Shown here piece by piece: positions 32,684 to 40,626 of a stretch of DNA of 64,000 nucleotides (the first letter of the stretch is position 1; every line of letters begins with the position of its first letter). This DNA comes from Massilia kyonggiensis (GTDB lineage: Bacteria; Pseudomonadota; Gammaproteobacteria; Burkholderiales; Burkholderiaceae_D), in NCBI RefSeq assembly GCF_024756235.1, contig NZ_JANUGY010000010.1, positions 1-64,000 on the forward strand, read 5' to 3'. Under the pieces are notes generated by a model. That model ran no database searches, was not told the origin of the DNA, and was given only the letters and a program-made list of their open reading frames with translations. A program made the translations under genes and the position numbers.

Positions 32684-33826
32684 TCAGTTCACGCTGTCGC
32701 GCACGACCCGCAGCTTCGTCAGCTGGCCCTTGCGGTAGGTGTACAGCGTGAGGGCCGCGTCGCGCAGGTCGCCGTTCGCATCGAAGGCGATGGTGCCCGT
32801 GATGCCCTGATATTTGATTTTCGCGAGCGCCGGCAGGAATCTGGCCGGGTCGGACGATCCGGCCGCGCGCATGGCGGCGGCGAAGGCCATCGTCGCGTCG
32901 TACGCGTACGGCGCGTAGGTCTGGAAGCCCATGCCGTACCGCTTTTTGTAGCGGTCCGCGAAGGCCGCCATGCCCGCCTCCAGCGGCGCGTCGACGCCGC
33001 CCGCCACGACGCACACCACCTTGTCGTCGCCGAGCGCGCTGCCGGCCAGCTGCGGCAGCTTTTCGGAGCACACGCCGTCGCCCGATACGAATTTCGCGGC
33101 GATGCCCAGCGCCTGCATCTGCTTGAGCATCGGACCAGCCGTCGCGTCCATGCCGCCGTAGAAGATCACGTCCGGACGGCGCGCGCGGATCTGCGTGAGG
33201 ATCGCATTGAAATCCGTCGCGCGGTCGTTGGTGAACTGGCGGCTGACGATCTCCGCGCCCTTCAAACGCTTGACGTCTTTCGCGAACTGGTCGGCGAGGC
33301 CCTGGCCGAACGCGGTGCGGTCGTCGATGATGGCGATCTTCTTCGCCTTCAGCGTGTTGATCGCATAGTTGGCCAGCACGCGGCCCACGAGGTCGTCATT
33401 GGCGACGATGCGGAATGCCGTTTTATAGCCCTGGTGCGTGTACAGCGGCGTGGTGGCGGCCGGAGAGATTTGCGGGATGCCGGCGCTGTTGTAGATCTTC
33501 GAAGCCGGCACCGTCGTGCCGGAATTCAGGTGGCCGACGACGGCCACGACGCCGCCGTCGACGAGCTTTTGCGCGACGGCCGTGCCGAGCTTCGGATCGC
33601 TGCCGTCGTCCTCCGCCTGCAGCACCCATTTCACCTTCTTGCCGCCGATGGTCGCGCCCTGCGCATTCAAATCGTCGATCGCCAGGCGGGCGCCGTTCTC
33701 GATGTCCTTGCCCTGGTGCGCGCTGGGGCCGGACAGCGGCGAGGCGCTGCCGATCTTCACTTGCGATTGGGCGTGGGCGGAAAAGGCGACAAGGGCGGCG
33801 GCGAGGAGAGTCAGGCGCATGGGCAT
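32684..33826 (-). CDS. Branched-chain amino acid type ABC transporter substrate-binding protein
   Basis: A 380-residue periplasmic-binding protein of the LivJ/LivK group. Signal peptide about 1-22 (LLAAALVAFSAHAQ); mature start QVKIGSASPLSGPSAHQGKDIENG is diagnostic, followed by KLVDGGVVAVVGHLNSGT and the second lobe. Two adjacent ATGs (33826, 33820) are possible starts. No permease or ATPase genes are adjacent, so it is an orphan binding protein whose partner is elsewhere. Ligand unknown: leucine-type amino acids are the family default. Confidence 0.9.
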   Translation of the reverse strand: MPMRLTLLAAALVAFSAHAQSQVKIGSASPLSGPSAHQGKDIENGARLAIDDLNAQGATIGGKKVKWVLQAEDDGSDPKLGTAVAQKLVDGGVVAVVGHLNSGTTVPASKIYNSAGIPQISPAATTPLYTHQGYKTAFRIVANDDLVGRVLANYAINTLKAKKIAIIDDRTAFGQGLADQFAKDVKRLKGAEIVSRQFTNDRATDFNAILTQIRARRPDVIFYGGMDATAGPMLKQMQALGIAAKFVSGDGVCSEKLPQLAGSALGDDKVVCVVAGGVDAPLEAGMAAFADRYKKRYGMGFQTYAPYAYDATMAFAAAMRAAGSSDPARFLPALAKIKYQGITGTIAFDANGDLRDAALTLYTYRKGQLTKLRVVRDSVN

Positions 33827-33876
33827 TCTTTCGATGGGATGCCCGATTGTAAAGCCTCCCGGCCGCTGCCGGCGCG

Positions 33877-35907
33877 TCACCAGAACACGACGCGGTCCTG
33901 CGGCGCCAGGTACATCCGGTCACCCGGCTTGACGTCGAACGCTTCGTAGTAGCCCGGGTGGTTGCGCAGGCTGCCGTTGACGCGGAATTCCGACGGCGAG
34001 TGCGGATCGGATTTCACTTGCGCGATCAGGGCGGCATCGCGCGCCTTGCCGCGGCGCGCCTGCGCGAGGCCCATGAAGATGCGCTGCTCCGCCGTGAAAC
34101 CGTCGATCACGGGCGCCGGCTTGCCGTGCAGCGAGATCCGGTACGCGCGGCTGGCCATGATGGCGCCCGCGTTGTCGGCGATGTTCTCGCCCAGGGTCAG
34201 CTCGCCGTTCAGGTGATAGCCCTCGACGGGGCTGTAGCCGGCATATTGCGCGACCAGCACCTTGCCTTTCGCCGCGAATTTCTCGCCGTCTTCCTTCGTC
34301 CACCAGTTGCGCAGGTTGCCGTCGCCGTCGTACTGGGCGCCCTGGTCGTCGAACGCGTGGCTGATCTCGTGGCCGATGGAGATGCCCACGGCGCCGTAGT
34401 TGATCGCCGGCTCCGCCTCCGCGTCGTACAGCGGCGCCTGCAGGCGCGCGGCCGGGAACACGACTTCGTTCATCTCCGGGCTGTAGTAGGCGTTCACGGT
34501 CTGCGGCGTCATGTGCCATTCGGCGCGGTCGACCGGCTTGCCCAGCTTGGCGACGGCGTAGCGGTGCGCGAACGCACGCGACCGCATCACATTGCCGACA
34601 AGGTCCGCGCGCTTCACGGTCAGCGACGAATAATCGCGCCACTTGTCCGGATAGCCCACCTTGACGGCGATCTTCGCCAGCTTGGCCTGCGCCTGCTTCT
34701 TCGTTTCCGGCGTCATCCAGTCCAGCGTCTCGATGCTGTCCTTGTAGGCCAGCAGGAAGTTGTGGACCATCTCCTCGACCTGGCGCTTGCGCTCGGCGGG
34801 GAAGTAGTGCTCCACATAGACCTTGCCCACGACTTCGCCCAGGTCGCGGTTGATCTGCGCGATGGCGAGCTTTTCCGTCGGGCGGTTGACCTTTGCGCCG
34901 GACAGCACCATGCCGCGGAACGCGAAGTTCTCGTCGACGAACGCCTGCGACAAATAAGGCGCGTACGCGCTCAGCACGCGGAACGTGAAGTAGGACTTCC
35001 ACGTGTCGAGGGGCGTCGCAGCGATGATGCCATCGAGCTTTTGCAGATAGGTCGGCTGCTCGACGTTCACGGCGTCGGCCTTGCCCGCGATGTCCTGCGC
35101 CTTCAGCCACGCGGCCCAGTCGAATCCGGGCGCCAGCGCCTTCAGCTGCGCGACCGTCACCTTGTTGTACGTTTTCACCGGATCGCGGTTCTCGACGGCG
35201 CTCCACTGCGCCTGCGCGAGCGCCGTCTCCAGCGCGACGATGCGCGCGGCCTGCCCTGCCGCATCCGGCTGGCCGGCCAGCGCCAGCAGTTTTTCCACGT
35301 GCGCCTGGTATTTCACGCGCGTGTCGGCCAGCTTGGCGTCGGCCTGCAGGTAATAGTCGCGGTTGGGCATGCCGAGGCCGGACTGGGAGATCACGACGAG
35401 GTAGCGCGTCGACTGCCGGGCGTCCTGCTGGACCGACATGGACAGCGGGCTGCCCGCGCCGATGGCGTCGAAGTGTGCCGCCAGCGCGGCCAGTTGACGC
35501 TTGTCCTTCAGCGCCGCGATGCGCGCCAGCTCCCCTTGCAACGGAGCGACGCCCAGCGCGTCGCGGTGCGCGCGGTCGATGTAGCTGGCGTAGTAATCGC
35601 CCATCTTTTGCGTGTTCGAACCGGCTTTCGCGGTCGTGTCCTGCGCGGCCTGCTCGATCAGCGTGCGGATCTGCGTCTCGACGTTGTCCTGCGCCACGTT
35701 GAACGCGCCCCAGCTGGCGCGGTCGGCCGGGATGTCGACGTCGTGCAGCCACTTGCCCTGCGAATAACGGAAGAAATCGTCCTGCGGACGGACGGCCGGA
35801 TCGACGGCGGACTTGTCGACGCCGGAGGGTGCGGTATCGGCCGGGGCCGCGTAAGCCTGGCCTGCAAACAGGCCCAGGATAAGAGCGCTGCACAGAAGTC
35901 GTTTCAT
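33877..35907 (-). CDS. M13-family (neprilysin-like) metallopeptidase
   Basis: A 676-residue exported zinc endopeptidase. Signal peptide about 1-20 (LILGLFAGQAYAA). The M13 N domain follows (VRPQDDFFRYSQGKWL near 37), with VNAYYSPEMNEVVFPAA near 465, the zinc motif HEISHAFDDQGAQYDGDGN near 510 and the third ligand in ELTLGENIADNAG near 570. The C-terminus MYLAPQDRVVFW ends in the family's usual tryptophan. Substrate probably oligopeptides in periplasm or medium. Its start is fixed by the signal sequence; a longer frame upstream has no signal. Confidence 0.93.
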   Translation of the reverse strand: MKRLLCSALILGLFAGQAYAAPADTAPSGVDKSAVDPAVRPQDDFFRYSQGKWLHDVDIPADRASWGAFNVAQDNVETQIRTLIEQAAQDTTAKAGSNTQKMGDYYASYIDRAHRDALGVAPLQGELARIAALKDKRQLAALAAHFDAIGAGSPLSMSVQQDARQSTRYLVVISQSGLGMPNRDYYLQADAKLADTRVKYQAHVEKLLALAGQPDAAGQAARIVALETALAQAQWSAVENRDPVKTYNKVTVAQLKALAPGFDWAAWLKAQDIAGKADAVNVEQPTYLQKLDGIIAATPLDTWKSYFTFRVLSAYAPYLSQAFVDENFAFRGMVLSGAKVNRPTEKLAIAQINRDLGEVVGKVYVEHYFPAERKRQVEEMVHNFLLAYKDSIETLDWMTPETKKQAQAKLAKIAVKVGYPDKWRDYSSLTVKRADLVGNVMRSRAFAHRYAVAKLGKPVDRAEWHMTPQTVNAYYSPEMNEVVFPAARLQAPLYDAEAEPAINYGAVGISIGHEISHAFDDQGAQYDGDGNLRNWWTKEDGEKFAAKGKVLVAQYAGYSPVEGYHLNGELTLGENIADNAGAIMASRAYRISLHGKPAPVIDGFTAEQRIFMGLAQARRGKARDAALIAQVKSDPHSPSEFRVNGSLRNHPGYYEAFDVKPGDRMYLAPQDRVVFW

Positions 35908-36016
35908 GGTGTCTCCACGGTTGTGTAGGCTTGCGATGCTAAAGGAACCGTTGCCCGATGCCAAGCTCCCGGACTGGCTGGAATTCCGCGCCGGCGTCCC
36001 CATCTGGGTTGGGATC

Positions 36017-36859
36017 ATGCCTGCCCTCGCCCGCTTTCTCCTGCTCGCCGCCACGCTGGCCGCCGCCGTGCCCGCGCGTGCGGACGAGCTCGCCAATCTG
36101 ATCAATGCATACCGGGCCGCGCCCGGCACGTGCGACGGTGCTTCGGTCGCGCCGGTTGCGGTGTTGAACGTCGAGCCGGCCCTGGCGCGCATCCGCATCG
36201 GCCCCGGCACCTTCCTCGAATCCGCCCTGCAGCGCGCCGGCTACGACGCCGCGCATGCGGAAGCGATCACGGTCACGGGGCCGCCGGACGCGCGCGGGGC
36301 GATGGAGATCATCGCCCAGAAATACTGCCGTACCCTGCGCGCCGCGGACTTCGCGGCTGTCGGCACAGCGCACATCGGCAACGACTGGCAGGTCGTGCTG
36401 GCGCGGCCCGTCGTCATTCCGCCGCTGCCCGCTTGGCCGGACGCGGGCCTGGACATCCTCACGCTCGTGAACGCGGCGCGCGCGCAGCCGCGCACGTGCG
36501 GCACGCAGGCGTTCGGCCCTGCCCGCCCGCTGGCGTGGAATCCGCTGCTGGGCCTGGCCGCCCTCGCGCACAGCACGGACATGGCGCAAAAGCGCTACTT
36601 CAACCACAAGGAGCCGGATGGCAGCGTCCCGGCCGACCGGGTCACGAAGGCCGGCTACCGCTGGGCGCGCGTCGGGGAAAACATCGCGTCGGGCCAGCGC
36701 ACGCCCGAGGAAGCGGTGGCGTCGTGGCTGGACAGCCCCGGCCACTGCGCCAACATCATGAACCCGACGTTCACGGAGATGGGCGCGGCGTACGCGATCA
36801 ATCCGCAGAACCGCAACCGCACCGCCTACTGGACGCAAGTCTTCGGCACCCCGCGTTGA
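36017..36859 (+). CDS. CAP/SCP-domain (YkwD-like) secreted protein
   Basis: A 280-residue exported protein with signal peptide to about residue 21 (PARADE). The C-terminal half (about 145-280) is a CAP domain: ILTLVNAARAQPRTCG, LAALAHSTDMAQKRYFNHKE, VGENIASGQRTPEEAVASWL and SPGHCANIMNPTFTEMG. The N-terminal half has a weaker version of the same ends (LANLINAYRAAPGTCDG and AAVGTAHIGNDWQVVLARP), suggesting a degenerate second CAP copy. CAP proteins vary from lipid binding to proteolysis; no function is assigned. Divergent from the M13 peptidase. Confidence 0.85.
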   Translation: MPALARFLLLAATLAAAVPARADELANLINAYRAAPGTCDGASVAPVAVLNVEPALARIRIGPGTFLESALQRAGYDAAHAEAITVTGPPDARGAMEIIAQKYCRTLRAADFAAVGTAHIGNDWQVVLARPVVIPPLPAWPDAGLDILTLVNAARAQPRTCGTQAFGPARPLAWNPLLGLAALAHSTDMAQKRYFNHKEPDGSVPADRVTKAGYRWARVGENIASGQRTPEEAVASWLDSPGHCANIMNPTFTEMGAAYAINPQNRNRTAYWTQVFGTPR

Positions 36860-36898
36860 TCATAGCTCCATGCTATGGCGTTCATAAAAACAAACATA

Positions 36899-36927
36899 TT
36901 GCGCACAATTTAATTGCGCGCTATAGT
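36899..36927 (+). promoter_or_regulatory. ohrR promoter with embedded OhrR-type operator
   Basis: TTGCGC (36899-36904), 17 bases, TATAGT (36922-36927). The spacer is a palindrome (36901-36921) of arms GCGCACAATT and AATTGCGCGC around one T, matching at 9 of 10 positions, with the CAATT-N-AATTG core described for OhrR operators. A bound repressor would cover both promoter boxes. Confidence 0.78.
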
Positions 36928-36934
36928 TCAACCC

Positions 36935-37384
36935 ATGGAAACGAACGACGCAAACGCAGCTCTCCTGCTCGACAACCAGTTGTGCTTCGCACTCCACTCG
37001 GCATCGCTGGCGATGACGAAGGTGTACAAGCCGCACCTGGACAAGCTGGGCGTGACGTATCCGCAGTACCTGGTGCTGCTGGTGCTGTGGGAGCGCGACG
37101 GCTTGACCGTGTCGGACATCGGCGAGCGCCTGTACCTCGATTCCGGGACATTGACCCCGCTGTTGAAGCGGCTGGAGGCCCAGGGCCTGGTCGACCGGTC
37201 CCGCGATCCGCAGGACGAGCGCCGCGTGATGATCCGGCTGACGGCCGCGGCGCGTGCGCTGAAGGATGAAGCGGCCGGCATCCCGGCCTGCATCCTGGGC
37301 GCCACCGGTTGCGACGTGCAGGAAGTTGTAAGACTCGTCGGCGAGATCAAGACGATGCGCGACAGGCTCGCCGGCGCGACATGA
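36935..37384 (+). CDS. ohrR: OhrR, MarR-family organic hydroperoxide sensor
   Basis: A 149-residue winged-helix repressor. The sensing cysteine is C17 (DNQLCFALHSASLAMTKVY) with Y32 and Y42 nearby, and two C-terminal cysteines, C119 and C126, fit the two-Cys OhrR class of Xanthomonas that forms an intersubunit disulfide. The DNA-binding wing is DPQDERRVMIRLT. The start ATG lies 7 bases after the -10 box, so the message would be nearly leaderless. It is followed 44 bases later by ohr; both are probably regulated by the operator at 36901. Confidence 0.9.
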   Translation: METNDANAALLLDNQLCFALHSASLAMTKVYKPHLDKLGVTYPQYLVLLVLWERDGLTVSDIGERLYLDSGTLTPLLKRLEAQGLVDRSRDPQDERRVMIRLTAAARALKDEAAGIPACILGATGCDVQEVVRLVGEIKTMRDRLAGAT

Positions 37385-37428
37385 AGATTTATGTGCAGTA
37401 CGAACTCAACCACTGAAAGGGTAACGCC

Positions 37429-37857
37429 ATGACCACCAAACTCGATAAAGTCCTGTACACCGCCAAGGCACACACCACCGGCGGCCGCGAAGGCACCTCC
37501 CGCACCGACGACGGCCTGCTGGACGTCCGCCTGGCACCGCCGAAGGAAATGGGCGGCAAGGGCGACGCCACCAACCCGGAACAACTGTTCGCCGCCGGCT
37601 ACTCGGCCTGCTTCATGGGCGCCATCAAGTTCGTCGCCGGGCAGAAGAAAGTCGCCGTCCCGGCCGACGCGTCGATCGACGCCAGCGTCTCGATCGGCCC
37701 GATCCCGAACGGTTTCGGCCTGGCCGTGGAACTGGCCGTGAGCCTGCCGGGCCTGGACCGCGCCGTGGCGCAAGACCTGGTCGATTCGGCCCACATCGTG
37801 TGCCCGTACTCGAACGCGACCCGCGGCAATATCGACGTCAAGCTGAGCCTGATTTAA
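37429..37857 (+). CDS. ohr: Organic hydroperoxide resistance protein Ohr, paralogue 2
   Basis: A 142-residue thiol peroxidase reducing organic and lipid hydroperoxides. The catalytic C61 (YSACFMG) and resolving C125 (HIVCPYS), R20 and E51 are all present. It shares the start K-DKVLYTAKAHTTGGREG with paralogue 1 at 27032. A GAAAGG site precedes the ATG. The setting next to ohrR makes this the canonical ohr of the strain. Transcription ends at the hairpin at 37876. Confidence 0.95.
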   Translation: MTTKLDKVLYTAKAHTTGGREGTSRTDDGLLDVRLAPPKEMGGKGDATNPEQLFAAGYSACFMGAIKFVAGQKKVAVPADASIDASVSIGPIPNGFGLAVELAVSLPGLDRAVAQDLVDSAHIVCPYSNATRGNIDVKLSLI

Positions 37858-37875
37858 GGTTTGCGTGAGTAGGAC

Positions 37876-37909
37876 AAAGGCGCCACCCTTGATGGGTTGG
37901 CGCCTTTTT
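37876..37909. terminator. Bidirectional terminator after ohr
   Basis: AAAGGCGCCACCC (37876-37888) pairs with GGGTTGGCGCCTTT (37894-37907) with one bulge, flanked by T-runs. It also ends the convergent AbiEii-like gene, whose stop lies at 37908. Confidence 0.85.
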
Positions 37910-38585
37910 ATCGTCCCTGCCTGAGCAGGTCGGGGATCCGGTCTACGAGCGCTGGGTCCATGTGCATCTTCTGCAGGCACTGCACCAGGTATCCTCGCTC
38001 GCCGACCAGATCGAGTGCACTCTGGAAGGCATGGTCGACCGATGCGCCGTACGCCTGCCGTGCCTTTTCCCAGGCGTCAGAGGGGATACGTCCCCAATGC
38101 CCGATCATCATCGCCAGATCGATGATGTCCCTGCTTGCGACGGCCTTGTCGTTATGTCGATCGGCATTTGCCAACAGCTTTTCGGCGTACATGTCCGTTC
38201 GGCTGAGCGTGGGCACACCGGTTATAGGATCGACTAGGCCGTCGATGTGGATTCGCCCTTCGCTGACGATTTCAAATTTCACAGGTACGCCGTCGGACAA
38301 CAGGAAGGTCCGGATGCCGTAGCGATCTGCCCTCACCTCACGCGCAAGTTCGACGGGCCGCGCAAAAATGGCGCCAAGTGAAACGTTGGTGATCGTATTG
38401 CGCAATTCCCGATAACCGTCCTGGGATGCGCACAGAAAGTCGATATCGACCGATTCCCTGTATTCGTCCAATGCCAGGACGATGGCGGTCCCCCCACCAA
38501 AAAAACAATCGTTCCGGCCGAGGAAATCGGCGTCGAGCGCCGTTAGCAATGATTGAATGCGATTGTGATGGGCACGCTTAAACAT
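37908..38585 (-). CDS. AbiEii/AbiGii-type nucleotidyltransferase (probable toxin)
   Basis: A 225-residue protein of the DNA polymerase beta-like nucleotidyltransferase superfamily. The key motif is FFGGGTAIVLALDEYRESVD with D47 and D49 (DIDF), and the downstream TDMYAEKLLANADR lysine region is also conserved in AbiEii-like proteins. Such proteins act as toxins in bacteriostatic type IV systems such as AbiE and MenAT by modifying tRNA or other targets. Its start overlaps the stop of the upstream gene by 8 bases. Base composition is lower in GC than neighbours, consistent with transfer. Function is inferred from family. Confidence 0.8.
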   Translation of the reverse strand: MFKRAHHNRIQSLLTALDADFLGRNDCFFGGGTAIVLALDEYRESVDIDFLCASQDGYRELRNTITNVSLGAIFARPVELAREVRADRYGIRTFLLSDGVPVKFEIVSEGRIHIDGLVDPITGVPTLSRTDMYAEKLLANADRHNDKAVASRDIIDLAMMIGHWGRIPSDAWEKARQAYGASVDHAFQSALDLVGERGYLVQCLQKMHMDPALVDRIPDLLRQGR

Positions 38586-38796
38586 TCATCAGGCCGTGAC
38601 CGTAGACCTGCGTCAGACGCATGATCATGTCACGTTCTCGCGGCTGCAGCCGATCTTCTTCGACAAAGCGCCAGTTAGCTTCGTAAAGCGCGAACGCATC
38701 CTCGCCCGTGATGACATCATCGGACCGGCGGTTCCAGGCAATCAGGGCCAGCTGAGGAAAGTCCCTGATAACAATCTTATCGATAGCAGGCGTCAT
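38578..38796 (-). CDS. Putative partner (antitoxin) of the AbiEii-like protein
   Basis: A 72-residue protein starting MTPAIDKIVIRDFPQLALIA, rich in charged residues (EEDRLQPRERDMIMRL), no DNA-binding motif I can name. The stop overlaps the nucleotidyltransferase start by 8 bases (ATGTTTAA), so translation is coupled and expression ordered small gene first, as in toxin-antitoxin pairs. It is far smaller than AbiEi. The frame is open to 38904, but no good start or ribosome site supports the longer form. The antitoxin role is inference from position. Confidence 0.55.
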   Translation of the reverse strand: MTPAIDKIVIRDFPQLALIAWNRRSDDVITGEDAFALYEANWRFVEEDRLQPRERDMIMRLTQVYGHGLMNV

Positions 38797-38973
38797 AAGA
38801 AGATTATGGGCGCCTAGTGCGGAAACTTCAACCGGCGTCCACGAGCAGCTTCGGCACAGCGTCAGACAATAGTCTTTCTCGCAACTAAAACCCAGGAAGA
38901 TCAATTTTATCTATTACGTCCATATAAACGGATAGTTTGCGTGAATGCCCGTCAAGCCCTACCATGGTTATGA

Positions 38974-38988
38974 ATAGAACACATCTAT
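38974..38988 (+). promoter_or_regulatory. OxyR-like half-site upstream of katA
   Basis: ATAG-N7-CTAT (38974-38988) exactly matches the spacing of an OxyR recognition element. The second half-site at the required distance is absent, so only half of the canonical 4-element site is present. Confidence 0.5.
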
Positions 38989-39008
38989 CGATGAATATTC
39001 ATCGATAG
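38985..39008. promoter_or_regulatory. 24-bp perfect palindrome before katA
   Basis: Left arm CTATCGATGAAT, right arm ATTCATCGATAG, with no mismatch and no loop. It overlaps the CTAT of the OxyR-like half-site and ends 21 bases before the katA ATG. It could be a repressor site or an mRNA hairpin near the ribosome site. Confidence 0.75.
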
Positions 39009-39029
39009 CTTAACCGTGAAAGAGCCGCC

Positions 39030-40484
39030 ATGACCAAACTGACCACCGCCTCCGGCATCCCTGTCACCGACAACCAGAATTCGATCACGGCCGGTCCGCG
39101 CGGCCCCGTGCTGCTGCAGGACTTCCACCTGATCGAAAAACTGCAGCACTTCAACCGCGAGCGCATTCCGGAACGCGTCGTGCACGCGAAGGGTTCGGGC
39201 GCATACGGCACCTTCACCGTCACCCACGACGTCAGCAAGTACACGAAGGCGAAGCTGTTCTCGGCCATCGGCAAGCAGACGGAAACGTTCCTGCGCTTCT
39301 CGACCGTCGGCGGCGAAAAAGGCTCGGCCGACACGGAACGCGATCCGCGCGGTTTCGCCGTGCGCTTCTACACCGAGGAAGGCAACTGGGACCTGGTCGG
39401 CAACAACACCCCGACCTTCTTCCTGAAGGACGGCATCAAGTTCCCGGACTTCATCCACACGCAGAAACGCGACCCGCAGACGAACCTGAAATCCGCGCAG
39501 AACGTGTGGGACTTCTGGAGCAAGACGCCGGAAAGCCTGCACCAGGTGACGATCCTGTTCTCGGACCGCGGCACGCCGGACGGCTACCGCCACATGGACG
39601 GCTTCGGCAGCCACACCTACAGCCTGATCAACGACGCGGGCGAACGCGTATGGGTCAAGTGGCATTTCAAGACCCTGCAAGGCATCAAGAACCTGACGGC
39701 AGCGGAAGCCCAGCGCCTGGCCGGGGTCGATCCGGACTATGCGCAGCGCGACCTGTTCAATGCCATCGCCAGGGGCGACTACCCGCGCTGGAGCGTAGAG
39801 ATCCAGGTGATGGACGACGCCCAGCGCGCCGCCTGGGAAGCGAAGACCGGCTGGGACGCATTCGATCTGACCAAGGTGTGGCCGCAGGGCGAGTTCCCGC
39901 GCATTCCGGTCGGCATCCTGGAACTGAACCGGAACCCGGACAATTACCACGCCGACGTCGAGCAGGCCGCCCTGTCGCCGTCGAACATCGTGCCGGGCAT
40001 GGGCTACAGCCCGGACAAGATGCTGCAGGCGCGCCTGTTCGCCTACCACGACGCCCAGCTGTACCGCGTCGGCACGAACCACCAGCACCTGCCGGTGAAC
40101 CGCCCGCGCTGCCCGTTCCACAACCAGCAACGCGACGGCGCGATGGCCATCGCCAACGGCGGCGCGGCGCCGAACTATGATCCGGTGCATGCGGACGTGC
40201 CGGCCGCCGGCGGCTTCGGCCACGGCGACGCGGGCTGGCCGGTCGAAGGCAACGCGGGCCGCTACGACACCCGCGCCACCGACGACCACTTCACGCAGGC
40301 CGGTAACCTGTTCCGTCTGCTGACGGACGAAGGCAGGCGTAACCTGATTGCCAATATCGCCGGGTCCCTGTCCGGCGCGGATGCCGCGACGCAGGATCGC
40401 CAGATCGGCCATTTCCTGAAGGCGGACCCGGCGTATGGCCAGGGTGTGGCGGAGGCGGTGCACGCGCTGCAGAACCGGGCGTAA
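39030..40484 (+). CDS. katA: Monofunctional haem catalase
   Basis: A 484-residue small-subunit (clade 3 length) catalase that dismutates hydrogen peroxide. The distal His is H52 (VVHAKGSGAYG), the distal Asn lies in VGNNTPTFFLKD near 125, and the proximal haem-ligand Tyr in RLFAYHDAQLYRVG near 336. NADPH-binding region residues in RWSVEIQVM are present. No signal peptide, so cytoplasmic. Start MTKLTTASGIPV has a purine-rich AAAGAG site. Likely OxyR-controlled through sites at 38974-39008. A terminator follows at 40506. Confidence 0.97.
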   Translation: MTKLTTASGIPVTDNQNSITAGPRGPVLLQDFHLIEKLQHFNRERIPERVVHAKGSGAYGTFTVTHDVSKYTKAKLFSAIGKQTETFLRFSTVGGEKGSADTERDPRGFAVRFYTEEGNWDLVGNNTPTFFLKDGIKFPDFIHTQKRDPQTNLKSAQNVWDFWSKTPESLHQVTILFSDRGTPDGYRHMDGFGSHTYSLINDAGERVWVKWHFKTLQGIKNLTAAEAQRLAGVDPDYAQRDLFNAIARGDYPRWSVEIQVMDDAQRAAWEAKTGWDAFDLTKVWPQGEFPRIPVGILELNRNPDNYHADVEQAALSPSNIVPGMGYSPDKMLQARLFAYHDAQLYRVGTNHQHLPVNRPRCPFHNQQRDGAMAIANGGAAPNYDPVHADVPAAGGFGHGDAGWPVEGNAGRYDTRATDDHFTQAGNLFRLLTDEGRRNLIANIAGSLSGADAATQDRQIGHFLKADPAYGQGVAEAVHALQNRA

Positions 40485-40505
40485 CCGCTTCTAGCGGTCT
40501 CTGAT

Positions 40506-40538
40506 AACGGGCCGGACGGCGTTGCTGTCCGGCCCGTT
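40506..40538 (+). terminator. Hairpin after katA
   Basis: A 12-bp stem (40506-40517 with 40527-40538), loop of 9. The T-run is poor, but the position 21 bases after the stop supports a terminator. Confidence 0.6.
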
Positions 40539-40626
40539 GTCAATTAAGCGCTTCATTTTCAACGACTTCTGGACTTTATTGCCGAGCTGAGCAATAGTTG
40601 TGTCTTTACAAAAACTAAATGCAATA

